From: Urechidicola croceus
GTDB taxonomy: Bacteria; Bacteroidota; Bacteroidia; Flavobacteriales; Flavobacteriaceae
Length of the DNA: 64,000 bases
NCBI RefSeq assembly: GCF_001761325.1
Contig: NZ_CP017478.1
Coordinates: 1,819,501-1,883,500, forward strand
Direction: 5' to 3'
Numbering within the stretch: position 1 is the stretch's first letter; every line of letters begins with the position of its first letter. The position numbers and the translations under genes were made by a program. Under the pieces are notes generated by a model that saw nothing but the letters and a program-made list of their open reading frames with translations, searched no databases and was not told the origin of the DNA. Of the stretch, positions 27,554-38,286 are shown piece by piece.

Positions 27554-29896
27554 CTAAGGTAAATCTCTTGGAACATACTTTCGTCTAATTCTACCTTGAT
27601 TAATAATGATACCTATTACCAAACCAATAACCGCTGGGAAGATTAAAACTTCATACCCAGTATTTCCTTGATTTGAAGCTCCTATTGAATCTATCCATGG
27701 AGCTAAAAAGATTGCGGCTAAAAACGAAATCAATCCAATAATAAAAAACAAATAGCTTCCTATTGTAATAAAAAAACGCAATTTATCAGTACCCTTGTTG
27801 AACCTATCTAAGTAATTAACCCATAGCCTCAATAGTATTAAGATAAATAAACAAATTGAAGTGAATATAAAAAATAATGTAGAATATAAGTACCACCGTC
27901 CCATTAAACAACGACACGTTTTCTCATTATTTAATAACTTTATCCTTTTTTCTCCATCTTTTGAAAAGTGCAACACATTATCCTTTGTTTTGTATTCTAA
28001 ATCTGGTTGTATTGCCCAAATATTGTCTTGCATAAAAACATCAAAAAAAACTAAGGAATCTTTTTCGATATTAAATGCTTGAAAATTCTGCCAAACACGG
28101 CTTCTTTGTTCTTTATTGAAAATATTAAACTTGTCTTTTGCTTTATCATACTTGCACTCTTCTATTCCATTCACTTCTTTATCCGAAATAGAATCTGTCT
28201 CTACTTTAATCAACTCAGTACCTATAGCATCCCATAAATTAGCATAACCATCATCATAACCAAGACCACGTATTGAAACTCCTGCAAGATTATTGTCTAA
28301 TAACCATTTATATTTTAATTTTAAACTTTTATTACTTTCAAACCACACTTGACGATATTCAGTATTACCATACCAAGGAGAATCTTGTTTACTAATGTTT
28401 AGGTAAGAAACTATTTGAATTGTATCAAACTCTACTTTAAAACTATTTTTTGGGTCATAAGTATTTATGTATTTTTCTAATATATCGTTATATTTTAATT
28501 CTTCACCTATTGTTCTTTCAAGAACTTCTCCTTTAAAATTTTTAACATTCCAATCAATTCCTGAATATGAAACTGACATGATAATTTTTGAAATTGGAAT
28601 TTTACCATTTAAATAAAAATTTATGGTTGATTCAATTGAATTTTGCCCAGATCTACCTCCTGAAAACAATGGACTAAAAGGCAATGAAATGGTGTTATTT
28701 AATTTGGTCATTTTATCAGTTGAAACCAAATAATAGTCTACAATAGCATTGAGTTTCGTAAAATCATAGGCACTGATATTTTCTAAACTACTATCATTCC
28801 AAACAGATGGAATTGTAATAGTTAATTTAACATCCTCGAACTTTTCTAAGATTTCGTGTAGAGAAAAAGCAAAAGCAACAAAGTTTTGATTATCCTTAGT
28901 TGATACGTTTTCAAAATACAAGTTAATTCCTTTTAAATCATAATTCTTTATCAATCGTTCCAAATCTGTCAAAAAGACTTGTTGAGCATGTGAATTATTC
29001 AAAAAACTGGAAATTTCAATTGGGTATTTATTATAAATAGTAAGGTAAACATCAGCTAGTTGACTTTGAGCAAAATCTATAACACCTTCTTGTTTTGTAA
29101 ACCTTTCAATATCAATAGGATTTTTAATTTTGCCATTTGGTGCTAATTCATATCCATATAGATTTATTGCAGTTAGATAATTGTAATTATAATTTTTATA
29201 CTCTGTTTTATTCCATGCATTGTGCCAACCAATTATTTCTTTTTTATGAGCTATATACTTTTTAAAACGGATATACGTACTATCGTCTCCAAGAATACTA
29301 TCCCAGGGTGCTAAATTTTTATTCTTCTCTGTAAATCGTATACCTCTGAGATCTCTTAAAATAATTTTTAATGAATCTTTTTGCGCTCTTGTTAAGGTAT
29401 CTACTTTAACTTTTAGACTAATAACTTTTAGTATAGAATCTAGTTTTATTTTTAATGAGTCTACAGCATCTTTAGATATAATTTTATCATAATCATAAAC
29501 CTTAATTATACTGTCAATTTTATTACTAAATATCGTATCCTTAGCATTTAACCTTAAATTATATTTATTAATAGAATCTAATTGAACTTTTATATTATTA
29601 ACAGTTGTAGAATCAATATTTAATTGACCTTTCTTTATCAATTCCATCAAAAAAAGATAGATTCTTTCTTTTTCTTTTTTGTTTCTATTATCCTTAAATT
29701 TAAATGCTTGAACCATTTTTTTAAAGATTCCTTTTGTCTTCTCATCATACTTTAATGTATCATTCAATTTAACAGTAGAAGGCTGAATAGTAACTTCTTG
29801 TGAAAGAATTTGATTCGGAAACAAATACACAAACAAGAACAATACGACTAATAATCGCATTCTAAAAAATAATTTTATGAGTTCTAACCAATTCAT
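27554..29896 (-). CDS. Membrane protein with degenerate GH18-like domain, eCIS-associated
   Basis: A 780 aa protein with an N-terminal signal/anchor (about 11-32), a helical region (about 50-190), a TIM-barrel-like domain resembling GH18/YaaH (about 215-585) and three C-terminal membrane segments (about 671-693, 712-735, 748-768). The GH18 active-site stretch reads LKGINLYFENV (321-331): the terminal Glu329 is kept, but the Asp of the DxE pair is Tyr327, so chitinase-type activity is doubtful. Its place between the tape measure and a cargo gene in the eCIS operon suggests a membrane anchor or a peptidoglycan-binding fixture for the particle; this is inference. Confidence 0.6.
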   Translation of the reverse strand: MNWLELIKLFFRMRLLVVLFLFVYLFPNQILSQEVTIQPSTVKLNDTLKYDEKTKGIFKKMVQAFKFKDNRNKKEKERIYLFLMELIKKGQLNIDSTTVNNIKVQLDSINKYNLRLNAKDTIFSNKIDSIIKVYDYDKIISKDAVDSLKIKLDSILKVISLKVKVDTLTRAQKDSLKIILRDLRGIRFTEKNKNLAPWDSILGDDSTYIRFKKYIAHKKEIIGWHNAWNKTEYKNYNYNYLTAINLYGYELAPNGKIKNPIDIERFTKQEGVIDFAQSQLADVYLTIYNKYPIEISSFLNNSHAQQVFLTDLERLIKNYDLKGINLYFENVSTKDNQNFVAFAFSLHEILEKFEDVKLTITIPSVWNDSSLENISAYDFTKLNAIVDYYLVSTDKMTKLNNTISLPFSPLFSGGRSGQNSIESTINFYLNGKIPISKIIMSVSYSGIDWNVKNFKGEVLERTIGEELKYNDILEKYINTYDPKNSFKVEFDTIQIVSYLNISKQDSPWYGNTEYRQVWFESNKSLKLKYKWLLDNNLAGVSIRGLGYDDGYANLWDAIGTELIKVETDSISDKEVNGIEECKYDKAKDKFNIFNKEQRSRVWQNFQAFNIEKDSLVFFDVFMQDNIWAIQPDLEYKTKDNVLHFSKDGEKRIKLLNNEKTCRCLMGRWYLYSTLFFIFTSICLFILILLRLWVNYLDRFNKGTDKLRFFITIGSYLFFIIGLISFLAAIFLAPWIDSIGASNQGNTGYEVLIFPAVIGLVIGIIINQGRIRRKYVPRDLP

Positions 29897-29909
29897 TAAA
29901 TTTTAAAAT

Positions 29910-32900
29910 TTAAATCCATTCAACATAGATTGGGTTCTTCATCCATTTTAATTTTACTAGCGATATATTCCAAGGAATAGATTCCATTAAAATATCAACA
30001 CCTTTTTTTGAAACTATTAAAGTGACTTTATCATTATCGATTCTTAAAACCCCTTCTCTCTGTAAAAAGGTTTCTTGAATGGCTGCATGAGAAGAATTTT
30101 TTACCTTTTCCCAATTTGCAATAAGCCCATCAAGTAAACTACTTACAACTTCTTTTTCTGTTTCAGTCATTTTTATAAATGGTGATATTGGCTCTTCTAG
30201 TTCCATTCCAACTAATAATTTATTTAAAGGAAAATAATATTCTGGATATTCAAAATCATTAGTAACTAAACATTGTAGTAGATATACACCTCTATTTTTT
30301 GCTTCTTCATTAACAAATATTTGATTTTCTGTCAATTCTAATAATTCAAAAAAACGTGGCAAGAATGGTCCAAAAAGAATTAAACCAGCATTGTATATTT
30401 TAATTTCTGTAGTATCCATTTGCTTATTTATAATTTTATCAGAATTGTATTTTTCTTCTTTCTGCTTTATATATATATCATTCTTATCAAAAAAATCAAA
30501 CAAAATTTCGGGAAAAACAATTGCTTTATTTTTATTATTTGAAGATTGTAATAATGTATAAATTGATTTAAAAATATATGACCAATCTAAACTAGAATAG
30601 TTCTTTTTCAATTCGATTAAAAAGTATTTTTCAAATTGATTTACTGATCCTTTTGGGTTTTGAGAAAGATAATTTATAGTGAATTTTAACAACAACTCTC
30701 TCCACTTCATTGGATTAATATTTCGAAAATAAAAATACTTAGACAGGTTTAAATATGTTTGAATACAATTTAAAATCTCCTTGTTTTCTTTTGAAATACC
30801 ATTAAGTATAATTTCATCTCCAAATAAGTATAAATTTTTGAATATTAACTTATTACCCTGTATGTTTTCAAGATTATAAAACTCATCAAAAGTTTCATTT
30901 TCTATATTAATTTGTTCATTATTAAAATGTAGTAACTCGTCGCTTGTGCCAATTGCTCGGTCTTTAGTTTTTTGCCATATACTATTTAATTGTGATAGTT
31001 TAGAAACAATTAATTCAAATTCTGAAAGGCTAGTATCATCCAAGTTACTCAGAAGAGATATCATAATCTTTTCACCTTGCTCAACTTTAATAAACGCTTG
31101 CTCAAATTCCGCTGGATACAACTCACTACTTTGCTTTAATTTTTTTAACAATTCCTTGAGGTTTATATTCTTAAATTGTGTGAACAACTTATTTTGTTGA
31201 CTAAAAAATGTTAAAAGGGTAATTTGTAAATTTATCGTTGAAATGTAATTTTCGTTATTTATTGCTGCATTGAAATTAGCATTTTTAATTTCCTTTAAAC
31301 TCAGTTTGTTAATTGTTTTAGTTTTGTTGACTAACTCCTTTTCAGACTCTACAACCAATTCACTTCTGGCTTTTTCCCAACTATTTTTTAATTGTGAGTG
31401 ATTAGAGATAATTAATTCAAATTCTGAGAGAATATTTTGGTTCAATTTTTTTAAAATTGTTTTAATAAATTTCTCTTCACTATCAATTCTTAAAAATACC
31501 TTCTCAAAAATTACAGGGTGTAATTGACTATTATTCTTTAAATTAAAAATATTTTCGGTTAATGATGTTATTTCTGACCACCATGGAAAAAAACTATTTG
31601 TAAGATAAAAAAACAATACAGATAATTGCTCCTCTATTTCTCGAGTGTAACTAATGACATTTACTTGTTCTAAATTATTAGAAGAATTTCGAATATTATT
31701 ATTTTTTTGAATCAGTGGAATTTCTATTAAATCAATAGGTTTATATGAATAGGAAACGAGTTGATGAAGTTCCTTTATTTTAGATTTTCTCAACTGATTC
31801 AAGAGAGGATAAAACTCTTGTAAGTGATTAATTTCTTTTAAATTTTGAAATAAATTACGAATAAACAACCTTGAAAAAGCCTCTTCGGATATACTTTTTT
31901 TATCAATATTTAAGTAAATTGAAAAACGCATAATTCCTATTTTCCATAAACTTTCATTTATAGAATTAGATGAAAAAATTGGTGAAAATGACATCAATTT
32001 CTGCAAATAAGAATCGATTTTTATTTCTCCTGTTAAAAGAACTTTTGGCAATTCATCTTTTTTGAAAATAGAAATTAAATTTTCGGATTCTTTATAGTCA
32101 TTTAGCAATAAAATCAAATAAGCTTTAAAAAATTTAGGATTAGATTGCTTATATCTATTGAGTTTTTTAATTGAAATTGTTTCCGTGTTTTTTTGCTTTT
32201 CTGTTTTAAAACCAAATTCATTTTTAAATTTTAAAATTTTACTTTTCAATTGATCACTTGATAGTAACAATTTTTCAAATTCAATAAATTCACTTTTTTT
32301 CAGATAGTGCTTAAGTAGTATATATGAAATATAACTACTTTCTGTTCTTTCTTGAAAAATATCTAAAACTCCTTCACTATAAAACTTAGAATACATGAAT
32401 ATTTTGTACGCAAACTGAGAAATTTCAATATCGTAATTCCACAAACCATATTGAGATAAATCAAATGTGTTTATTAATGAAGAGTATTCTTGAGAAATAG
32501 ATTTTCTAATCTCAAGAAATACATTTTTTGAGTGAAATTGATTATTACTTTTAAGAATTATGCCATCTGATTCAAAAATTAAATCTTGATTTTGATTAAT
32601 TATCTCTAATAAAACCCATTCTTGTTCTTTTGATAATTTATCAATTAATTTTACAAATAACTGTTCCTTAAAATTCTTAACACCTTTACCAATCAAAGAT
32701 TTAATAAAAACTTCTATAATTAATTCTGAAGTAAAAAACTGTTTTACTTTATATTGATATAAATATTGGTCAATTTTACCTATTAATTTTGAAAAAACAT
32801 CATATTCATTTGGGTAAAAGTGAATTAAATAGTCTTGTGTTATTTCAATAATATTTGGTGATAATAATTGCTTTATTCTTTTAAATAGATGTGTAGAGTC

Positions 32901-34550
32901 TATTTGTGTTGAAATTATTTTAAATAAGAAATCACTTTTTTCACTAATTAAATCAGAATATAGAACTTTGATATCTTCTAAACTAAATTCTAAATACTCA
33001 TTTAACAAATAACCATTCTCTAAATAAAAATTTATAATTTTAATTCGATTTAACGTATAGAATGTGTTAATATTTTTTATATCTGATTCTATAAAATTGT
33101 TAGTTCGTTTTTCAATATCATTGGTATTTGAAAGTGTCTTTTGAATTTGAAAAATTTCTTTATTATTGATTTCTTGAGTAACTACAGAAGACATCCTATT
33201 GCTACTCATATTTTTTTGCTTAGATAAAAAAATCTGGAATTCACTAGATTCAACAATTTTGAAATCCTTTTGATTAGAGATATAAATTAGAAATAGAAGA
33301 TACTCTTCTTTATTGAGCAACCTGATAAATTTTTCATGAAAATATTTTGCAGTTAACAGAACAAATTTATTCTTTATATACTCAGGACTACTGTTAGATT
33401 CAATCTTATTTTTAAGACTTAAAACTTTGGTAAATGATGAAATAAGTTGCATTAAGTCTTTCGAATTTCCACTATAAAATAAGTTTATAATTAAATTTCT
33501 CGCTGAAGAATTTAAGGCATTCATTAAAGCATTACTATTTTCTTTTGAATATAAAGTTTCAAGTATTTGCTGTTTTAATAATTGAGTTTTATTGCTTTTA
33601 AAATCAAACTTTGAATTGTTTAAAATTGCTATCAATTGGTCTATTTCTAGCGTTACCTTTTTAATGTTTTTTTTGGCAAAGGTTTCATCATTATTTAAAG
33701 TTGAAAATATGGTTTCTAGCAATACCGAAATCTCAGAATTAGAGGTTTGTTTTTTGATTGAATTTGAAACTTCCTGTGTATTAAGTTTAAATATTTCTGT
33801 TAATTTCTTTAATACAAATTTTAAAAAATCGGCTTTATTGAATGATTGAGAAGTGGAATTTAATAAATACTCCAAAATCAACAAATCAATTGTTGAACTA
33901 AACTCATTACTACTAAATTGATTTAGTTTTTCTTGCTTTTTAAAATGTATTAAAGATTTTTTAAAATTGAGAATCCAAAGAGTATTTACAGGGTTAATTA
34001 CTTCCAATAAACTCTCAAAAGAATTAGAATTAATAGTATTAACAAGTCTTTTCAGAATTTTTTCATTCTTTTTATGAGTATTTATTATTTTCAAAAAGTC
34101 ATTTTTCGATTGTGAAATTGACTTTTGCACTAAATCATCAAACGAAATAGACTTATCTATCCAAAAAGGAAAATATCCCTTCTCTAAAAACAACTCGATA
34201 GTATTAAAAATATATTGATCTGGTTGCTGATTATAACTTATACCATTTTTAATAGAAGTTCCATTTATAACCATTTTGGCTTGAAGCGATTCCTCTAAAG
34301 CGATTCTTATTCTATGAGCAAGTGTTGATAAAATATCTTTTTCTTCAATTATACCAATATCAATTTCTAATTTTGACAATTCCATATGAACCCCTTCTGG
34401 AATTTTATTAGAAATGGCTGTATTAATTTCTAGAAATATTTGATTATGAAAAATGGATTCAATAATACTATTACATCTAGACGCAGAAATTTTATTTTCA
34501 TATTGAAAATTGAAAATTGAAGAATCAATTATGTTCTGCGAATTTTTCAT
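29910..34550 (-). CDS. Contractile injection system tape measure protein (Pvc14-like)
   Basis: Very large (1546 aa), helical, Lys/Asn-rich protein. The N-terminus (IIDSSIFNFQYENKIS, then VHMELSKLEIDIGII) and the C-terminal block (LILFGPFLPRFFELLEL, RGVYLLQCLV, EPISPFIKMTETEKEVVSSLLDGLIANWEKVKNSS) are typical of eCIS tape-measure proteins, which set tube length and reach the baseplate. Near 1000-1240 two segments are alike (SELVVESEKE.. and a second LSEFELIVSKLSQLNSIWQKT copy of LSEFELIISNHSQLKNSWEKA), showing internal repetition. Its start overlaps the stop of the previous gene by 4 nt. Length suggests a long tube if one residue spans about 1.5 angstrom. Confidence 0.82.
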   Translation of the reverse strand: MKNSQNIIDSSIFNFQYENKISASRCNSIIESIFHNQIFLEINTAISNKIPEGVHMELSKLEIDIGIIEEKDILSTLAHRIRIALEESLQAKMVINGTSIKNGISYNQQPDQYIFNTIELFLEKGYFPFWIDKSISFDDLVQKSISQSKNDFLKIINTHKKNEKILKRLVNTINSNSFESLLEVINPVNTLWILNFKKSLIHFKKQEKLNQFSSNEFSSTIDLLILEYLLNSTSQSFNKADFLKFVLKKLTEIFKLNTQEVSNSIKKQTSNSEISVLLETIFSTLNNDETFAKKNIKKVTLEIDQLIAILNNSKFDFKSNKTQLLKQQILETLYSKENSNALMNALNSSARNLIINLFYSGNSKDLMQLISSFTKVLSLKNKIESNSSPEYIKNKFVLLTAKYFHEKFIRLLNKEEYLLFLIYISNQKDFKIVESSEFQIFLSKQKNMSSNRMSSVVTQEINNKEIFQIQKTLSNTNDIEKRTNNFIESDIKNINTFYTLNRIKIINFYLENGYLLNEYLEFSLEDIKVLYSDLISEKSDFLFKIISTQIDSTHLFKRIKQLLSPNIIEITQDYLIHFYPNEYDVFSKLIGKIDQYLYQYKVKQFFTSELIIEVFIKSLIGKGVKNFKEQLFVKLIDKLSKEQEWVLLEIINQNQDLIFESDGIILKSNNQFHSKNVFLEIRKSISQEYSSLINTFDLSQYGLWNYDIEISQFAYKIFMYSKFYSEGVLDIFQERTESSYISYILLKHYLKKSEFIEFEKLLLSSDQLKSKILKFKNEFGFKTEKQKNTETISIKKLNRYKQSNPKFFKAYLILLLNDYKESENLISIFKKDELPKVLLTGEIKIDSYLQKLMSFSPIFSSNSINESLWKIGIMRFSIYLNIDKKSISEEAFSRLFIRNLFQNLKEINHLQEFYPLLNQLRKSKIKELHQLVSYSYKPIDLIEIPLIQKNNNIRNSSNNLEQVNVISYTREIEEQLSVLFFYLTNSFFPWWSEITSLTENIFNLKNNSQLHPVIFEKVFLRIDSEEKFIKTILKKLNQNILSEFELIISNHSQLKNSWEKARSELVVESEKELVNKTKTINKLSLKEIKNANFNAAINNENYISTINLQITLLTFFSQQNKLFTQFKNINLKELLKKLKQSSELYPAEFEQAFIKVEQGEKIMISLLSNLDDTSLSEFELIVSKLSQLNSIWQKTKDRAIGTSDELLHFNNEQINIENETFDEFYNLENIQGNKLIFKNLYLFGDEIILNGISKENKEILNCIQTYLNLSKYFYFRNINPMKWRELLLKFTINYLSQNPKGSVNQFEKYFLIELKKNYSSLDWSYIFKSIYTLLQSSNNKNKAIVFPEILFDFFDKNDIYIKQKEEKYNSDKIINKQMDTTEIKIYNAGLILFGPFLPRFFELLELTENQIFVNEEAKNRGVYLLQCLVTNDFEYPEYYFPLNKLLVGMELEEPISPFIKMTETEKEVVSSLLDGLIANWEKVKNSSHAAIQETFLQREGVLRIDNDKVTLIVSKKGVDILMESIPWNISLVKLKWMKNPIYVEWI

Positions 34551-37384
34551 TTAATGTTTTTTATGCGAATTAACTCATTATATACTTCTCTTGAATTCTG
34601 TTTTGATTGTGAGTTTTCCCAATTTAAATAGACTTCTTCAAAACTTTCCATATTGGTAGAATCTAACCATAATATTTGATTTTGAATATGAGAAGGGACC
34701 CTCTCTTGAATTAAATCTTTCAAATACGATTTGAACCGTTCATCTTGAAATCTTGCTGGCCAATCAGGCAAAACAATTGAAATATTTAAGTTAAAAAAGT
34801 CCTCATTGACAATTGACTTATCTTCTAGTTTTCTTTGAAAGACTAATCTTCTTTGCCCAAAATGCTTACCTTCTATATCTAAATTTCCTTTCAATCTAAT
34901 TTTTTCAACTTCTTTAAACCTCAACCTTCCATTAGCTATATTTTTATAATCAAATAGATTCAAATAACTTTGTGTTATAAGATAAATTTCCCTTTGTGTA
35001 TAATCATGACTTATTGGTTTATATACTGCTAATTCCCTATTTTTAGCATCTTTTATATACCACTTTTCATTTTCAAAGACATAAGAACTTTCATTTCTTG
35101 AAAATTTAAAGAACTTTTTCATTTTATCATTTCTTTCAGTTATAGTATTTGAAAAAGAATCTTCCGATACTTGAAAAAAAGGCTCACCTATTTCATTAAA
35201 AAAACTAAATCCATATTTAACATTCTCTTCTTCTATAAAACCTCGAAGCATTATATGATCTATAATATAAATTCGTTCAGAAGAGTTATTCTGATTAATA
35301 AAAAAAGTGACGATTTTATGAATTTCTTTTATGGCATCTATTTCACTATCAGATTCAAATAATTTAATCCATTTGTTATCCTCTTTTTGAAATACAACCT
35401 GAAATTTACCTTTAATTATTTCCTTTGAGATTTTATAATTATCATAATTTAAAGCCTCTTTAAAAAGGGTTTTATAATCTACTTTGACAATTGTACTTTC
35501 TTCAATATTTAAAGACTTCTCTTCTAATTTAACATTAGAAATTTCATCAATTCTTAAGGCTCTATAATCTTTATTAAAGAGTTCATCTGAAGATAAAAAA
35601 TCAATTTTCATTGATTTTTTTGAAATATTATTTATGAAAATTTTAGGAAAGCTATTTCCTTTCATTCTTTCAGGAATCCCTGTTTTTGTTAAAACTATCT
35701 TTTCTAATCCAGACGAATTTTCTCTAGAATAATTTTGATTAAAACTTTCACCTTTATTCCTATTGTAACTCAATGATTCAATGTTTTTCAAAAAGTTAGA
35801 TTTGTGCTCAAGTAGTATCTCATTATACTCTTCATCAGAATTAATAAGATTTAGATTTTGTGCAATTTTCCAAGGAATTTCATTTAAATCTTCTCCAAAT
35901 CTTGCCAATAAATGATTATAAACTCTATTTTTTCTATTAAAAAAAGTATACTTATCTTCTAAAGATGGTCGGTTGACTTGCCTCTTTTTTAATTTATCAA
36001 TTTCAGGAACAGATGTCAATTTTTGTGTGAAGTATGTTTCTCTTTTACCTTTAGCATAATCAATATTAAAAAACTCATGTAAGTTATCAAGTTGTGATAA
36101 ATGATTTGCTAAATGTTGTTCAAAAAACAACAAATATCCTTTTAATTGAAATGCTTTTATACGATTCTCTTCAACAGTGTTCTTACTAGTAATCGCATTT
36201 TTACCAATTTCATAAATGGTCGGAAAATGATTCTGAATTGAAAAATAATCTGACGTATTTCGAAAATCTCCTTTTATCTTTTTTGTATAAAATTCTGTTT
36301 CTAAATTACCTATTGGATATGATCTATATTTTTTAGACCAAGTTTCAAAAAACAGATTGTGAATTCTATTTTTATTATAAGATTTTACCTCTATATTATT
36401 TAAAAACACTTTCATATTAGAATATATACTCTCAAAAGTATTATCTATCAAAATGTGAAAAAAGGTTTCTTTATCAACGTTAAATTCTTTACACTCTACT
36501 TTTTTACCATCTATTGTTGTTTCTAATTGAAGTACCCTACACATGTTAACTCCTTCAACTTTAATAAACATTTTTTTTAGTTCATCAATATGTATTTTAC
36601 TTGGTTTTTCCCTTAGTTCATCATCTTTTATAAAGCCTCTATTTAGTTTTGGCCCATTAAAAATTTCTTCAAATTCATATCCAAATTCTTGCATTTCATT
36701 TAGTGTATAAAACTGCATAGGACAATAGACAAATTCAAAAAGTTTTACTAAAATATTTGAGATAATTAACTCTAGGTCTAAATGGTCATTTAGGTAGATT
36801 TCAAATTTAATTTTAACATTTTGACTTGTCAATAAACATGGAGTTTCAAAGTCTTCGCCTATATTTCTAAGTTGCTTTAAGAATTTACTGACTTTTTCTA
36901 TAAATTTATTTTTTTCGTTATCGTTAACCCTAAACAGTTTATGACAATTTAAATTCGGTAAAATATCAACATGATACAATCCTGATAATTGTTCTTCATA
37001 ACCTATATTCTCATTAATACTCAACCATACATTTTCAATTTCATCAAACTTATCTATAATTACTTTTCTAATATCATTGATTGAAACTGGATGAGAACTC
37101 AAAATGTTTGAAGGCGCAAAAAAAGCATTGTTTTTTGCATTTATTGATAATCCTTGATGAGAAGACAATAGATCTTTTATAGGGAATGAGGTTCTGTTTC
37201 CTAAATCGGTAAGAGCATAACAAAGTTGCTCTAATATAGTAACACCTGGATCATGTGAATTATAATCTGTCCATATATCACCACTTAAATCTTGAATGAT
37301 TTCCAAACCTTTTTCTCTAAGTTCTGAAAAATTCAAACTAACACTTTCTACATCTTCTAAAGAAAAACTTACTGATTCTTTCAT
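34547..37384 (-). CDS. Large eCIS baseplate protein (Pvc12-like)
   Basis: A 945 aa protein in the position of Pvc12, a baseplate wedge component. The N-terminal motif WTDYNSHDPGVTILEQLCYALTDLGNRTSFPI (about 38-69) is the usual start of this family and relates it to the gp6/baseplate-J wedge fold. The rest alternates beta-rich and charged helical parts, without transmembrane segments. It ends 4 nt inside the tape measure gene and begins 5 nt after the fibre-like gene, so translation is probably coupled. It should pair with the baseplate-J protein at 38287 to form the wedge heterodimer. Confidence 0.75.
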   Translation of the reverse strand: MKESVSFSLEDVESVSLNFSELREKGLEIIQDLSGDIWTDYNSHDPGVTILEQLCYALTDLGNRTSFPIKDLLSSHQGLSINAKNNAFFAPSNILSSHPVSINDIRKVIIDKFDEIENVWLSINENIGYEEQLSGLYHVDILPNLNCHKLFRVNDNEKNKFIEKVSKFLKQLRNIGEDFETPCLLTSQNVKIKFEIYLNDHLDLELIISNILVKLFEFVYCPMQFYTLNEMQEFGYEFEEIFNGPKLNRGFIKDDELREKPSKIHIDELKKMFIKVEGVNMCRVLQLETTIDGKKVECKEFNVDKETFFHILIDNTFESIYSNMKVFLNNIEVKSYNKNRIHNLFFETWSKKYRSYPIGNLETEFYTKKIKGDFRNTSDYFSIQNHFPTIYEIGKNAITSKNTVEENRIKAFQLKGYLLFFEQHLANHLSQLDNLHEFFNIDYAKGKRETYFTQKLTSVPEIDKLKKRQVNRPSLEDKYTFFNRKNRVYNHLLARFGEDLNEIPWKIAQNLNLINSDEEYNEILLEHKSNFLKNIESLSYNRNKGESFNQNYSRENSSGLEKIVLTKTGIPERMKGNSFPKIFINNISKKSMKIDFLSSDELFNKDYRALRIDEISNVKLEEKSLNIEESTIVKVDYKTLFKEALNYDNYKISKEIIKGKFQVVFQKEDNKWIKLFESDSEIDAIKEIHKIVTFFINQNNSSERIYIIDHIMLRGFIEEENVKYGFSFFNEIGEPFFQVSEDSFSNTITERNDKMKKFFKFSRNESSYVFENEKWYIKDAKNRELAVYKPISHDYTQREIYLITQSYLNLFDYKNIANGRLRFKEVEKIRLKGNLDIEGKHFGQRRLVFQRKLEDKSIVNEDFFNLNISIVLPDWPARFQDERFKSYLKDLIQERVPSHIQNQILWLDSTNMESFEEVYLNWENSQSKQNSREVYNELIRIKNIK

Positions 37385-37389
37385 TCTGA

Positions 37390-38277
37390 TTATTTAGTTG
37401 ATGTTCTAAAATTATCGTCCCATAATACCGAAACTTTATATTGTATTTTTTTACCTTTTCCATAATTACTTCGCGTTCTTAATTGAAGGTTATAAATAAA
37501 GGTTTCTTTTTGCTCAAAAAAACGTACTATTCTATTCCACCATCCTTTTTTAGCATCTGCTTCATCAAAATCTTTGGCACCTTCTTGAAGTCTTATAGGA
37601 CGTGATTCCCACCTAATATCAATCTTATTCCAAGATTTACCAAAATGTGCTCTTGTTTTAGAAATCTTACACTTAGAGTTTCCATATGTACTTATTGCAA
37701 TTGCATGCATTAAAGCATATCTACCTTGCTCCTTTTTCCCTTGTGCATAAGCCATTACTTCAAACGCGTTTGAACCTGATCCTTTTATACCTTCTCCTTC
37801 AAACACATTGTGCCATTTCCCATCGGCATCTAATTCTCCTTCACAATAATTTCCTGCTCGACCTTTTGATGCAATAATTCCATTTACATCCAGTTTTTGA
37901 GTTGGAGAATTGGTACCAACACCAATATTTCCTCTTCCTTTTTCAATAAATAGATCTGGTATTTTCGATTTACTTTCATTATCATCTCTATGTACATTAT
38001 TGATGGAAATTCCGCCAGAATCACCTTTAGAAATACGCATTACCCAAACTGGAAATTGATCATCTTTATCTTCAAAAAAACTAATTAGATTTCGCAATTC
38101 ATGCTTTTCTGCTGGATATATGAGTAATCCATCTTCATCATCTATATCTAATTTATCATCAGCCTTATTAAAAGTAGAATGAATTAACTTTTCAAAGTGA
38201 GTCTCGTTTGGAAGACTTCCTTTTTTAAAAAAAGTAATCAATTGTTTTCTATCAGTAAGGTCTTTCTTGTTTTTCAT
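37390..38277 (-). CDS. Putative eCIS fibre/receptor-binding protein
   Basis: A 295 aa protein with a short helical N-terminal region (DRKQLITFFKKGSLPNETHFEKLIHSTF), a middle segment with the IGVGTNSPTQKLDVNG motif, and a compact beta-rich C-terminal domain (about 140-295). The GVGT...PTQKLDV motif is common in trimeric tail-fibre and surface-adhesin stalks of Bacteroidota. I infer a fibre or spike tip that meets the target cell, with the N-terminal part binding the baseplate. It sits between the two large baseplate genes rather than beyond Pvc12 as in the Photorhabdus system. Trimerisation and target are unknown. Confidence 0.55.
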   Translation of the reverse strand: MKNKKDLTDRKQLITFFKKGSLPNETHFEKLIHSTFNKADDKLDIDDEDGLLIYPAEKHELRNLISFFEDKDDQFPVWVMRISKGDSGGISINNVHRDDNESKSKIPDLFIEKGRGNIGVGTNSPTQKLDVNGIIASKGRAGNYCEGELDADGKWHNVFEGEGIKGSGSNAFEVMAYAQGKKEQGRYALMHAIAISTYGNSKCKISKTRAHFGKSWNKIDIRWESRPIRLQEGAKDFDEADAKKGWWNRIVRFFEQKETFIYNLQLRTRSNYGKGKKIQYKVSVLWDDNFRTSTK

Positions 38278-38286
38278 TTTATTTTG

